A stretch of 64,000 nt of DNA from Tachypleus tridentatus. Lineage: Eukaryota > Arthropoda > Merostomata > Xiphosura > Limulidae. This document shows, piece after piece, positions 15,086 through 27,200 of the stretch. Each line of letters starts with the position of its first letter. Within the stretch, counting starts at the first letter, position 1. The notes under the pieces are model-generated. The model was given only the letters and a program-made list of their open reading frames with translations. It ran no database searches and was not told where the DNA came from. The stretch lies in assembly GCF_004210375.1 (NCBI RefSeq), contig NC_134825.1:41534348-41598347 (forward strand). The letters are read 5' to 3'. The position numbers and the translations under genes were made by a program.

Positions 15086-16160
15086 TTGCGATATTTATTT
15101 TAACCAATGGTTAGACTGGACAGGTATCACTAGGTGTCTCTAGAAGATTTCTAGAACGGACCCCAATGTATCTTCAGAGATTTTGACGTTTCAATTTGTC
15201 GATCATGATTATTTTATTTTTTAAGACAACAACGAAATTATGGGCACGGGCAAATAGAATCTGGGAACGTGCCTATTTCTACCCATGCCCTCTGCTTCGA
15301 CATCTCACCATGAAAGGAAATGTATTTGATCATTAACAATATAAAATGACTTATATCTGCTGATATAGAGGTATGTACATCAGTAGCGCATTTACCAGAG
15401 ATAAACTAGTCTTCAGTGAATCATAAAAATAGTGTTGTATTCAGTTTACAAGTGTTTGAATCTCATCAATTACAAATATATAATTACTGCAATTTTAAAA
15501 AACGCAGTGACAGAAGATGTAATTTACGTAAGATACAGCTATGGCTGACCACAGTGACTGTGTCAATACTGATTGGTGCGACAAAGCCGCACGACCTATT
15601 AGCGTACGCAAACATCTTGGGAGTATACGCTTATAATTGCGGTGCAAAAGTAGGGAGTGAATTCCAAAGGGTGTTAATTTAGTGTTATCTATTAGGCTAA
15701 AATGTTAGTTTTAGTTACGTTACACATTTTTCGTGATTTTTTGATATTTTATGTTTTGATAAATATTACACAATGTATATAGTGGTGTATCTGGCCGACG
15801 GCTGTGAATTATTGCATTATTATTGCATTAGTTACGTATATATCTATACAATATATAATTCTACATAAAGTATTTCTGATAAAATATAGATACCTCTTAT
15901 GATATTAGGTAATGCCTCCATCAGTATAGTTGTAATGTACATTCTGATGATATATATATATACATATTTAATATCATCAATACTATGTTAGCATTCTTAA
16001 GTAATAACTGTAATACAAATAAAACCTATTAATTAATTATTTTTATAATAATTACGTTTATCTCATGTAATATTTTTTAGTAAAACATTTGGTTATGCTC
16101 TTGTTTTTTACAGTTTCAATTTCTTATTAAAATGTAGAAAATTTGTGACTTTATTCAAGA
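15085..16160. other. Unassigned stretch before the SLC6 pseudogene
   Basis: Contains an imperfect hairpin at about 15241-15293 (GGGCACGGGCAAATAG against CTATTTCTACCCATGCCC) and an 88-codon + ORF (15416-15682) without recognisable domains. No clear promoter or first exon. Confidence 0.4.
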
Positions 16161-16164
16161 AATG

Positions 16165-16379
16165 GCCCCAAAATGAAAAAATCAGAAATCGTCAGTATAG
16201 AAAAAGGAGGAAAAAAATGACAATACCTGATGAAATGAACCAGTCGGTAACAAAGTCAGATAAGGAGAAAGAACCAGAACGTGGGGAATGGGAGGAAAAC
16301 TGACTTATTTTCAGCTGCATACGCTGTCGGTCTTGGCAACGTATGGCGATTCCATAACTTGTAGAAAGAAATGGTGGAG
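16165..16379 (+). pseudogene. Pseudo-exon 2 (N-terminus and TM1)
   Basis: Carries IPDEMNQSV once (the intact gene has it twice), then EKEPER, and a TM1 remnant reading YAVGLGNVWRF. Several small deletions relative to the intact exon disrupt the frame before and after TM1, including a TGA in the KLDF region and a TAG after CGATTCCATAACTTG. Confidence 0.9.
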
Positions 16380-16486
16380 GTAAGTGTCTGTGGAGTTTAA
16401 TCCAACATAATATACATTAAAGCTTTACCTTACTAAATAGTAAATCGGTGGTTCTAATGGATTATATGTTGTTGTTTGTTATTTAG

Positions 16487-16618
16487 GTGCATTTTTGTTT
16501 CCCTACCTCATCTGTTTAGTCTCTGTGTGCTGTTCGTCTATTCTTCCTGGAAGTGGCCATTGGTCATTACTCAGCATTGGTGGTGTCGGGGTCTGGAATT
16601 TGATTCCTGTCTTTAAAG
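16487..16618 (+). pseudogene. Pseudo-exon 3 (TM2)
   Basis: Matches intact exon 3 through [10 protein letters not shown] and EVAIG. Single-base differences shift the frame (GTCTCTGTGTGC against GTCTTGTGTGC, and CATTACTCAGC against CAGTACCTCAGC). Confidence 0.9.
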
Positions 16619-16739
16619 GTAGCTATTGTTGTTTAATTCTAGTGTTTTAGCATTTTCACCTTTTCCGATATATATAACTCATACTTGTGTCTCAAATATG
16701 TCAACAGTTCTTATATTATGTAATCTATACTTTCACTAG

Positions 16740-16860
16740 GAATTCTTTGCTTCAATGACCATCGTTTGTCTCTATAATATCTACTACGTGGTGATAATAG
16801 CTTGGACATTATTCTACCCGTGTCCTCAATGACGACACAACTGCCTTGGGAATCGTGAGA
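16740..16860 (+). pseudogene. Pseudo-exon 4, truncated (TM3)
   Basis: Matches intact exon 4 ([18 protein letters not shown]) up to CCTTGGGAATCGTG. The glycosylated loop is then absent and the sequence departs, marking a deletion or rearrangement breakpoint near 16860. Confidence 0.88.
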
Positions 16861-16984
16861 GGTAATTATGTTAAATGTATTTCTCTGATCCTGGTCAACT
16901 GTTTTAATTACTCTTTTTTTTTTTTTTAGATTAACTGTTATAAGCATCCAGACACTGACACTGAATTAAATTAAGAACAATTTA

Positions 16985-17245
16985 ATCTGATAGTACTTAC
17001 ATGTGGCCGAGAGTGGCCTTGTGGTTAATGTGCCCCTAAATTCTTACTATGGAGATGGCCTCCCGTGAGCATGCCGTTACATATGGCCGAGAGTCTTGTT
17101 TTAATGTGCCCCTTAGTACTTACATATGGCCGAGAGGGCCCTGTGGTTAATGTGCTCTAGTACTTACATATGGCGAGAGTGGTTTGTGGTTAATGTGCCC
17201 TTAGTACTTTACATATGGCCGAGAGTAGCCTTGTGGATTAATTTG
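16985..17245. repeat. Tandem repeat of about 45 bp in the deletion region
   Basis: ACTTACATATGGCCGAGAGT followed by GGCCTTGTGGTTAATGTGCC recurs about four to five times with losses. It lies where exons 5-6 of the pseudogene should be. Confidence 0.75.
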
Positions 17246-17739
17246 CCTAACTGTTAAACCGAGACTCTTGAGTCACGCAAAGTTATATTAAATCGCATTA
17301 TACGCTTTGTACCGTGTGTGTGTTATAAGAGACAGTCAGATCCCACTTTCAGAACAAGAATGATGTGTCGAGAATTGTCAGTAGATGATACTAATACTAC
17401 TTTTCCTCAATTCTGTTAAAAAAAGCCTTTTATTACTTTGGTAGTAGCAAGTAAAATACACTACATTTCGATTTAATAGGACAGTACACTATAATAATGA
17501 ACATTTCTACTTGATAGAACCGGTTATTACATAATTACTAATTATGCATTACACTATACTACAGCAATGTTTTGATAACTTTGAACGCAATAATTATGTT
17601 TCCTGAATACCTTCACATATCTTCAGTTTTTCCTGACCTTTCTCCGCGTGAGGTGAACAACTGCTTTTGCTTATATATATATATCCATGGTAAGTAATTT
17701 TAATCTGTTGAAAAGACAGAAGGTAGTCGCTAAAGCCCA

Positions 17740-18060
17740 TCGCATATCTTTTTACCAACGAATATATATAAATATTATTACATTCATATATAAATAAAAG
17801 TTATATTACATTTATATATAAATGTTATTGTCATTATATTCAGATTTAAACTGTTATTATATTAATATATACTAATGTTATTACTACTACATTCATATAC
17901 GATATAAACACCATTAAATATTAATGTTAGATATTAAAGGTTGTTGGACAGAACCCATCGCATATTCTTTTTACCAACGAATAGTGGATTAACCATAAGA
18001 TTTAATGCCCCCCACGCTTAAGACAAAACACTAACAACCAGGCTGGGCAACAAATAAAAC
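17740..18060 (+). other. Pseudogene intron 6 remnant with old SINE piece
   Basis: Matches intron 6 of the intact gene at about 51500-51770, including the TTCATATATAAATGTTATT repeat and a reversed SINE-A remnant (CCAACGAATAGTGGATTAAC). The shared remnant shows this SINE inserted before the gene duplicated. Confidence 0.8.
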
Positions 18061-18277
18061 TTCCCATCTAATGTAGCTGTAGTTTACGTCTTTAGTGAAA
18101 ACAGTGTCATTGTTAATCAGTAACCGTCAAGTGACTTTTTTTTTTTTCGTTTATTTGCTGTCAAGCTTTAATACTAGTTATAATTCTTTAATCAAAACGT
18201 AACAAACTAAATTAATGTTATATTTTCTTAGAAGTGAACTCTGTGTAATCAGTAATAATTTATTATATTGTTATTAG

Positions 18278-18373
18278 GTCTGGGTGACAGGAACACAAGT
18301 GTTTTTCACCTTGGTATTGGTTTCCTGGTTCTTGTAACTCAGTTTATATACAAGTTTAGCCACAACTTTTCAG
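18278..18373 (+). pseudogene. Pseudo-exon 7 (TM6)
   Basis: Matches GTQVFFT and YNKFSHNF of the intact exon, but is 96 bases against 104, with indels through the conserved GxGxGS stretch. Confidence 0.9.
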
Positions 18374-18558
18374 GTAACAAAAAAAAAACCAAAAAGCTCT
18401 TAAGAATTTTTTAATTTTTTTGATTTGATTATTTAACAATGATTCGCACAAAAATGTTCAATGTAATATTCTCTGCACTCTGTATTGTTATTCTTTCAAT
18501 GGATATTATTGTACACTTTGCACATTATTCATTATTGTTTCTATATCTTTATTTCTAG

Positions 18559-18684
18559 AGACGGATATATTCTATGTATTGTTAACCCTGCTATCAGCAT
18601 ATTTGCTGGTACTGGATATTTCCCGTCCGGTCACATGGCCTACTTGAAAAGCGACGGACTGAAGTTGCTGATGCTTGAAGTCCG
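18559..18684 (+). pseudogene. Pseudo-exon 8 (TM7)
   Basis: RDGYILCIVNPAISIFAG is readable, then a deletion and several changes corrupt the VVFSVLG part before GHMAYLKSDG. 126 bases against 131. Confidence 0.9.
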
Positions 18685-18963
18685 GTAAGATAATCAGTTT
18701 TCTGTGCTCAGTTGTTTTATATAAACACTAAAAGTCTGTTTCTGTACTAAATCAATCGTAACAGAATATTTCAGAACAAACTTTATTAATATTTTCTTGA
18801 ATCTTTGTTCTAAACATTTAAAATGAAACGTCTATTGGTAAGTTACAGTATGTCAACATCTTAATATACACTAAGTATTATCAGACAGTGAACCTGTTGT
18901 GTTATTTTCAGAGTAAACACGGTCTTTGTTTAAATATAATCTAACATGGTGTATTTTCTCCAG

Positions 18964-19055
18964 GTCCAGGGTTAGCTCCTCCCATCCACCAGTTGTTCCG
19001 CCAGCCACCCTTATGGTCAATTGTGTTCCGCCAAGAATCCTCGGGGAACTGACAG
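18964..19055 (+). pseudogene. Pseudo-exon 9 (TM8), strongly degraded
   Basis: Begins GTCCAGGGTTAGC like the intact exon and keeps CACCCTTATGGTCAATTGTG and AATCCTCGG, but is shortened and lacks a proper donor. It ends about 45 bases before the N gap. Confidence 0.75.
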
Positions 19056-19099
19056 TATGTCACGCAGATAAATGTATGCGGATGTGTGCCATTTGACAG

Positions 19100-19599
19100 N
19101 NNNNNNNNNNNNNNNNNNNNNNNNNNNNNNNNNNNNNNNNNNNNNNNNNNNNNNNNNNNNNNNNNNNNNNNNNNNNNNNNNNNNNNNNNNNNNNNNNNNN
19201 NNNNNNNNNNNNNNNNNNNNNNNNNNNNNNNNNNNNNNNNNNNNNNNNNNNNNNNNNNNNNNNNNNNNNNNNNNNNNNNNNNNNNNNNNNNNNNNNNNNN
19301 NNNNNNNNNNNNNNNNNNNNNNNNNNNNNNNNNNNNNNNNNNNNNNNNNNNNNNNNNNNNNNNNNNNNNNNNNNNNNNNNNNNNNNNNNNNNNNNNNNNN
19401 NNNNNNNNNNNNNNNNNNNNNNNNNNNNNNNNNNNNNNNNNNNNNNNNNNNNNNNNNNNNNNNNNNNNNNNNNNNNNNNNNNNNNNNNNNNNNNNNNNNN
19501 NNNNNNNNNNNNNNNNNNNNNNNNNNNNNNNNNNNNNNNNNNNNNNNNNNNNNNNNNNNNNNNNNNNNNNNNNNNNNNNNNNNNNNNNNNNNNNNNNNN
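19100..19599. other. Assembly gap (Ns)
   Basis: About 499 unknown bases. Long ORFs crossing it are artefacts of the Ns. Confidence 0.99.
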
Positions 19600-20165
19600 T
19601 ACTTGACCAGATCATATTTTTTACCAAAGGTGCTACCTCCTGGGTGTTACCAGGGAGACCACTTGTTCATCGAATAGTTCTCATGCAAAGCACTTCCACT
19701 TAAAGATGCTTGCCTGGATGGACTTCACTTGGCATAATTCAACATATCTTATGGTGCTTTCCATGGATGTCCTTCCTGTAGACCCCACTTGGCTACAGTA
19801 TTGTATATCTAAGGTGATTCTCTGGGCATACTACACTTGTTGATCAAATAGTTCTCATGCATGGTGCTTCCACTGGATGTTATTTGCCTGGATGGACTGC
19901 ACTTTGGCATTATCTAACATATCCCAAAATGCTTTCTAGATATTTTCCTGGTGGATTACTCTACCATAATATTTTATCTCAAGACAATCTCTGGATGTTT
20001 TCTGTCTGAGCATACTGCACTTGTTGATCTTGCAAACTCATGTGAAGTTCTTCCATTGGATGTTTTACCCAGATGTACTTCATTTGGCATTATTTGTTGT
20101 ATTCCAAGACATTCTCCTGGATGTTTTCTGCCCAGGCAGACTGTACTTGGTCTGTTCATGTACCC
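19600..20165. repeat. Degenerate tandem repeat of about 180 bp, at least three copies
   Basis: CACTTGTTSATCRAATAG, TCTCATGCA, CTTCCACTGGATG, GCCTGGATGGAC and TTGGCATTAT recur in the same order at about 19660, 19838 and 20019. The array abuts the gap, so more copies may lie inside it. Confidence 0.75.
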
Positions 20166-20169
20166 TTTT

Positions 20170-20925
20170 ATAAGTTTGTGTGGGTTAAATATCAATACAT
20201 CTGTTTTCACTTTTGTTATTTCTGTTTAACTGTCAGAAATGCATTATGTTTGCTTTTGTTTATATCCTTCTGTGAATTTTGTAGAAAGTTGATAAAATAT
20301 TTTTTTGTATTAAATGAATACAACTATACATTTACAAAAATTAAAACACTGTTTGTGTGCAAATCAATGAATTAAACTCACACTGCTTCATTTTTTTCAC
20401 CATTTATTTTACAATAATGAATATTTATAACAAGATATTGAATGAAAAATATACATTTCACAACGAAATTCATAAAGATAGAAAAATTATTGCTTTCTAA
20501 ACATCACTTTTTTTACTTGTTATATCTTGTTTTACTTAAAATATTTTATCAATCTTACACAATTTTTGTTTTAAGGTAACTTTAGCATTTCAATTCAGAA
20601 ACAGTATATTAATCACTGCATTGAGCAATAAATTGTTGAAACCAAATTTGGTAAATTTGAACAAAACATCAGGTTCAATAAAATGTTTGTTTTTTTACAA
20701 AAATGTTCAGCTATAGGTAAGTAAGTAATAAATAAATGTAGAGCAGACATCTACTAGTGGTACAGATCATATCTGTGGTAGGGCTGCCAGCACTTTGTAG
20801 AACAATCTTGAAATTATCTTTAAGAGAAACTGGGAGACACAAGTCACTGTCAATGTTCAGTTACACACACACTACAGTTAAGTTTCAGACATTGTAACTT
20901 TATAGGATTTCTACTTATTATGCAT
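20170..20925. other. Unassigned AT-rich stretch
   Basis: No exon or named repeat recognised between the 180-bp repeat and the ZC3H15-like exon. Confidence 0.4.
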
Positions 20926-20928
20926 TGG

Positions 20929-21045
20929 TTATTCCACATCCAATTCTTCATCAAATAGGTTTTCATTGATTGGAACAGCTTCTCCATCTACTGTAGCAGC
21001 AAGATGATCTTCTCAATCAGCTGCTTCAGGAGCTCCCTCCTCCTC
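20929..21045 (-). pseudogene. C-terminal exon resembling ZC3H15 (DFRP1), with in-frame stop
   Basis: On the minus strand, a good acceptor (branch-like TACTAAC about 40 bases upstream, then AAATTTAG) opens a 39-codon exon reading EEEGAPEAAD, TGA, EDHLAATVDG, EAVPINENLFDEELDVE, stop. ZC3H15 is the zinc-finger partner that stabilises DRG1 GTPase; its C-terminus ends in a conserved acidic VPxDENLF segment, which I recall from the family. The internal TGA and the abrupt end suggest a decayed duplicate. No other ZC3H15 exon was found nearby. The identity rests on about 18 residues. Confidence 0.5.
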
Positions 21046-21705
21046 CTAAATTTATTTAATAAAACAATAATGAACACCATGTTAGTACAAAATACCACTA
21101 ACAAGGATACCAACAATTACTGATATAATTATCTGTATGATATTTAATCAACATAATCTGTCCTAATTTTTCTCAATACATTTTGAAACATTAACAATAA
21201 TTAACAAAGCAAATATATAGTTTTACATATATCAATGCATTCATCATTCTTATTAGCTATAAGCTTCATTCAGGCTTTTTTAGTGTCTGTAAAATAATTC
21301 TGCAAACTACCTTTTACAGACAGACCTTTCTTTTAACATTTTCTAATGTCATGGTTTTTCTAAAAATGAAATATCTGTGGTTTCGTTAAATAAGTCTAAA
21401 CATCTTTTTTTCAAATTAATAAGCATTAAATACAAATTAATTATTATTACAGTTGATAATAAGGGTTTTAACAATATCTTACTTTAACAGCTAATTTATA
21501 TTATGTTCTAACTTAATATTATTATAACATACTTTTTTAAAATTTTTGTCAACAATTCTCTTATTAAAATAGATACTTCATATTAAACCTTAACTATAAC
21601 TTTCCTACTTCAACAGACACTTGAATTAAATTTTAAGGCACAACTCTACTACTATAACAGTTACTTTCTTTAATGTAATACTTGATACTGACTACATCTC
21701 CTTAC

Positions 21706-21826
21706 CATATAGGTTTGCTTTTCTTCTGTTCACTTCATGAAGATTAGGTAACAATGTTAATCCTACATTTGCTTGCAGGATAAGGGTCTCAGCTGTTAGT
21801 TCCAGATATGAATCACAGTTGTGCAA
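21706..21826 (-). CDS. Candidate internal exon, unidentified
   Basis: Minus-strand 121-base segment between a good acceptor (CTATCTTTGCAG) and a strong donor (ATG|GTAAGG). One frame is open throughout (LHNCDSYLELTAETLILQ... ends in RRKANLYG). I do not recognise it. Its phase does not join in frame to the ZC3H15-like exon downstream, so the two may be unrelated or the call may be chance. Confidence 0.25.
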
Positions 21827-22713
21827 CTGCAAAGATAGTTTACAAAGATTAAATTTTTATATGTTCCAATGCCCTCAAATTTTATAAATATATCTCACAC
21901 ACATTAGCATTGACATAGACAAAATTTAAAGGTAATATTTATATATATTAATTCTACAACTATATTTCTTCAGAGCTAGCATTAGTGGGAGGGAGTTAAA
22001 ACAGTTCTCCAACCCCAAAGCTACTGTTATCCACAAATTTAGTCTTACCATAATTTTAGATTTAATCCCAGCATATGTCTCACTACCCCCCTTTCCAGTT
22101 AAAAAAAAATCTGGAACTGGAACTGATTCTTCATAAGTAATTAACTTTTCTAGAACTTGACTTAAAACTTCACATTCAATGAAGAAAGTTCACCATTTAC
22201 AATGCTTGTAAACTGACTCATTAAACACCTAATGTCCTTTCTTTAATAAAATATCCATTGGCAGTTTTGTTCATTATTTCATTCACTTTTTATAAAATAT
22301 TTTAAATGAGGTATTTATTTCATGTTTTTAACCATGAAAGCAAATTAATATATGTATTTTTTAAACTTTTGGTTTGAGTTTAAATGTGTATTTTTATTTC
22401 CTCCAAAACTATGAAAGCCTTTTAAAATCAATTTTCAATTTCAGCTACAAAAGACACAAAACTGTTCACTGATGTCAACACTAACAACCAAGTTTGCTGG
22501 TATTAATCAGAAGAGAGAGAGATTATAATTGTCTTTTTTTGTATAAAGATAATTCTTCCAATATCCTTGTGATACCACAGCCTGTAATGTGGAGACAGAA
22601 ATAAAAAATATATAAATGTTTCACTGTACAACTTTTTTTTCTTTTTGAAGAAACAAACTATGATATCAAATAATAGTGATGAACTGGATAAAACACATAC
22701 TGTTTAATTAAGC

Positions 22714-22827
22714 TGTGTGTTTTTCTTATAGCAAAGCCACAAAGGGCTAGCTGCCCAGCCCACCGGGGATCAACCTGATTTTTGTGTTGTAAATCTGGAG
22801 ACATTCCACTGTACTAGCAGAGGGCAC
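22714..22827 (-). mobile_element. SINE family B with 10-bp target-site duplication
   Basis: TTCTTATAGCAAAGCCACAA, CAGCCCACCGG, TTTTTGTGTTGTAAATCTGG and CACTGTACTAGCAGAGG on the + strand. The direct repeat TTAATTAAGC flanks both ends (22704-22713 and 22828-22837). Confidence 0.85.
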
Positions 22828-22839
22828 TTAATTAAGCAA

Positions 22840-24110
22840 CATTCCTTAATAACATTTCCATGGAAATCCTTAAGAGATAAAATAGCATGCAAACAAGACC
22901 TCATGCTTTGAGGGTCTTCACCCATCTAGCCTCTCTACAGCCAAGTCTGGGTTGAATGTAAGCATCTCTCGTCCACTGAGCTGTTTGAAGACTCATAACT
23001 ATGAAGATTCTAGTTTACTCTTCAGATAAACATACTTAACAATGAAAAGAATAAACTTGACAAGTTTAAATATGCTCTATGACTACACTCATTAATTATG
23101 TGGCTTTGTCATTACAAAGAGTGAGCAAGTTTTATGACATTTTGATTATCTGGATAGGTGAAATACTTGGAAATGGTAATTCTGATCAGTTTCCTGATAA
23201 TCTGTGTAATTGAAAATTATATACATAAATATGGCAGGTATGGGTAGAGGAGCAAACAATGTTTTACTTTCTTTGGTCATTGTCAGGTTCACGATATATC
23301 ACAAATTGAAATTTCTATTAATTGACTGTTGGAATAATGAAAAACAGTAATAATTAGAAACTAGTTTTGAGCTTCGCTTGCTAATAAGTATAGGAGTATG
23401 AGAGAAAGATCAACAAACACAAATAGTTCAGTAACTTTGTAGTTCATCAGGAGACTAGTTAAAATGTTTTTGCAGAAGTATTTATTCAAGGACTACTTTC
23501 AAATTATGTTAACTTTATAAATTCTGTTGTAATTTTATTAAATGTTATTTCTTTATACATTTTGAGAAAAACAAATACTTGCTCAAATTTTATCATTATT
23601 CATACAACATGAAAATGGAGATTTAATATTATTAGAAATAGTAGCTCATTGATAGTTTAGTTATATATTAGCTTTTTTTTTTATTGTGATTACCATTAGG
23701 ATAAAGTTTATGACAACTGCCCATATTATTACTTCAGTTCTAAATGGCACATTTTAAATTAATTCATTTTCAATCATTCTGTTAAAATGTTTGAAGTTAC
23801 TTTTATCAGAATTATTTTTGTACCTCTAGTATAACAATAAATTATAAATTTAAATTAAGCATATAATTTTAAGAAAGTAGTACATGTATGTGTGATGTTT
23901 TACATCTTGGACATTCTGAACCTGTTACGATTGCTTTGTTAAAATACACTTTGAAACATTTAATATGGATGAAGCAGAAAACCTTGGTTAGCAAATATGT
24001 CAATTTCTATATCTCCATGGATCATTTATGTATTTTAATTTACAGTTGCTGAAGATCTGGAGAAGTAAGTTTCAGCATCTCCAACTCTTTTAACCTGTGT
24101 TAATAATAAT
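22840..24110. other. Unassigned AT-rich stretch
   Basis: A short fragment near 23250-23295 (AGCAAACAATGTTTTACTTT, then CATTGTCAGGTTCAC) belongs to the dispersed repeat seen at 36.5-37.4 kb. Nothing else recognised. Confidence 0.4.
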
Positions 24111-24123
24111 TAATAATAATAAA

Positions 24124-24205
24124 TGTATGGAAACTGATGTTGGAGATATTACAAACCTGAATGCAATAGTTCTGTCTCGTGATAATCAAAGTATTCTGGC
24201 TTTAG
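24124..24205 (+). pseudogene. Isolated EML-like WD-repeat exon fragment
   Basis: A + strand frame reads METDVGDITNLN then AIVLSRDNQSILALG and ends at a donor (TTAG|GTAGGT). The order DI-x-x-LN-x-V-x-LSRD-x-x-x-LA-x-G resembles the WD/HELP region of EMAP-like microtubule proteins (EML), usually followed by DDFG in the next exon. No convincing acceptor or partner exon was found. Short match, so a tentative fossil exon. Confidence 0.3.
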
Positions 24206-24209
24206 GTAG

Positions 24210-27200
24210 GTTGTTTAATTGGAAAGCACTCATGAAATATGCTTTAGAAATTATTCTTTGATTGTATATATATTGAAGTAACTCAATGGTTTCACTTCAG
24301 TTAGTTTTCCTGCAGATATCTCTCCTTTTTTACTAATATTTCCTGAATTTTCAGTATTAATCTTGTCCATCCCTTTTGAAAATTTTTGTGATAATTAATC
24401 CAAAATTGCATACAAAATAAAGTTATAAATGTCATAATATGGTTTCAAGCTTATTTGTCTGGATAGAATAACTCATAAAATTCCAAATTACTAACTGTAA
24501 GGTTTGATTTGGCTTCCTCCATCAAATTTGTACTGTTTAACTATATTTCCTGCATTCACTGATACAATTTGTCAGTATACAAAACAAAGCTACAATATGT
24601 TTACATTTGTAGAGTATCTACCTTTAACCTTGTATTAAAAAAAGATTTAAAAGTCACAGAATTTGAAGCAAATGCTTTATACACTAGATAATGATGGGGC
24701 ATATTGAAATATAAATTTAATTTCATTGGTCAGTTTATGATTTACATTACAATAATGACCACATTTAAACATGTTATTTTACTGAATGGCTCTTTTTCAA
24801 CATAAATTCCCAAAATATTTAAATATGCAAGATAAATATTTAGGTAAAAGTATCTAAAGCTAGTAAACTAATAGAGAAATAATTTATTTTTTATTTGAAT
24901 TTATATTGGCTGTAATGCATATGGCAAGATATTTATACTTAATTTACATACATGTGTTAAAATGAGTGACTGCTTGTTTGCTCCATATTTGAGGGTCAGC
25001 ACTTTTGTTGGTAATCTGAACTCAGACACTTCTAATCTCATATAATGAAAACTTTCTGGTAATTTAATATTATGAACCTATAATATTTTTACACTTAGGG
25101 TCTACTTGCTGTATACTTTTGGGTAAATAAAAATACGATTTTATAACTTTTTTCACACATTATTAAACAAAATTGATTTACAGTGTTTTTTTTGTTTTTT
25201 TTTTCTGTTAAAAGCAAAACTACAGAATGAGCTATACGTGCTCAACCAACTATGGATATCAAAATCTTATGTTTGCCACTGAGTTGTCAGAGGATGTCAA
25301 GACAGTGCTTTAGTGATATTTACTGGAGTAATTGCTATTTATCTGTTGGCTATTGTAGATTTTATAGAAATTAACACTGAATGACAGACAATAACATATG
25401 GTACAACTTTATTTTTCATATTTAAATATAAATTTTATATATTGGAAATACAGTCTTTACAAATAAAAGAATTAAGTCATTATTGTTTTAATATTTATTG
25501 TGCTTATAACCTTAAAACAACAATCAATTTTTGTTACAGAAAATAATCCTGCTTTTCACCTCCTTTCATTGGTTACATCCTCTTCAGGAAAATAGAAAGA
25601 TGGAAAACTTGGTAAAATTGTAAGTTACTATATTTTAAAATCTCTGAAGTTCTTTCTCTAAAGTAATAAATGTAATTTGAATGTACAATATTGTTGTAGG
25701 TTCATGGCTTATATATATATTTGGGTTATAGAAATATATGTGAAACACTTAGCAACATGCTCTACTTTATCGTGATTTCAAAGAACAAATTTAAATGAAT
25801 TATCTTAACAACTGAATAGTGTGTTGTTAGGCATTTTTATCATTCATATTAAAGTGCTATTACAGCTAAAATATTCATCTATGATAGAATACATTATAAT
25901 TAATGATTATCTTGATCCAAATTGCAGTTCATTAACATTGACAAGGTTCTAACATTCCTTGAAATTATACACAAAACTTTTCTGTCAAACTATTTAAGAA
26001 ATGTTATCTAAAACATAATCAGATTACACAGAAGAAGATGAAATTTCCTTCTGTTGAGATTAAGCCTTTTTTAACCATAAAGAAGCCCTATGAATTTGTA
26101 AAGGAATCTGGAAAAGATATTTTGGTTTACTTGGTAGAAGACAACTGGTTCATATTTAATTATTTTATAATTCATTTGCATAACAAGTTGTATGCAAAGC
26201 ATTATATTGCTACTTTATGTTGTAACTTTAATTATATGTTGTTAACGAATTGCAAATAATTGTGAGGATATAACAGTGAAATGACATGATTCATGTAATT
26301 AGAGTTCATGAACGATATTTTTCAGTGTTTATTAGTTTTAGAGTAGAAATATACAATGGTTTTAATGTACTCTGTCTACTGCAAGAAATGAAACCCCAGA
26401 TTTTGCCATTACAAGTCAGTAAACATATCACTAACCCTTGGTGTAGTGTTCAGTATAGAAGTGGGGGAACATGTTTGAAAAGTGTTGGTATTGTTTGTAT
26501 TTATCACATTGCTAATACAATAAAACACATTTCAGGAATATTAGCTGAAAGTTGTAAAGACATCACAGTCGTCTGGTTTCTAGTTTTCAATCAGAAACTG
26601 AAGTTTAATGAAATTGAGATTTATCACATGGTTGATTAACAGCTTAGAATTTGTTTCCATTATTATGAGGTTCATGATGCTGAAGCCTTTCACATTTGGA
26701 AGAACTCCATGTGATGGTTTTTGAACACCAGATTAAAGGGTTCAGATCTGATGTAATATGGTGCTCAAAGTTGTCTAGAAAGTCTATATACAGCAATTAA
26801 TTTTGTAAATGACAATCTGAAACACTTTCCAAGGGGTTCTATTTCCTTTTCTTCAAAGCCTGGATTTATCTCTGCTAACCACTCATTGAATTCTAAGGTA
26901 CTTAGCTCAGAAATTATGTTTGGAATGGAATTAGAAGTGCCCAAGTTTGATCCAGTTGGTTCATGAAAAGAATCTGTGAAACACTGTTGTCTCATATTGT
27001 TCATGATACTGGTAACAGTTAACTATGATTGACTGAAACAGCTTTGTTGATATCTGTCAGCATTATTGATACAAAATTAATTTCATTAATGGTATTCCAA
27101 GACATTTTACTTTCCATTATTGCTAAAAGTAGTACACTACAGCAAATTAACTTGTCTACACAGGTTTGGAAAGAGATAGTTGTAATATTACATTGGTCAA

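Larger units (their letters stand above)
16165..19055 (+). pseudogene. Decayed SLC6 transporter paralogue (remnants of exons 2-4 and 7-9)
   Basis: A degenerate copy of the transporter gene at 47.4-59.8 kb, in the same orientation and with matching introns. Remnants: exon 2 (16165-16379), exon 3 (16487-16618), exon 4 (16740-16860, truncated), exon 7 (18278-18373), exon 8 (18559-18684), exon 9 (18964-19055). Exons 5 and 6 (TM4 and TM5) are missing and their place is taken by unrelated repeats. Small indels break every long frame. Splice borders survive at most remnant exons, and intron sequence matches the intact copy (for example GTTCTAATGGATTATATGTT in intron 2), so it arose by DNA duplication rather than retrotransposition. 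Homology stops at the N gap. Some indels near the gap could be assembly errors, but the missing exons and many substitutions support true decay. Confidence 0.92.

Noticed and set aside
15416-15682. 88-codon + ORF as the first exon of the pseudogene
   Set aside because: No similarity to any SLC6 N-terminus, and no matching segment upstream of the intact gene.
18941-19703. Three ORFs of about 200 codons across the gap
   Set aside because: They are open only because the Ns are not read as stops.
26286-26639. 117-codon + ORF as a gene
   Set aside because: No domain, no splice or coding signature, and located in AT-rich DNA where such ORFs arise by chance.
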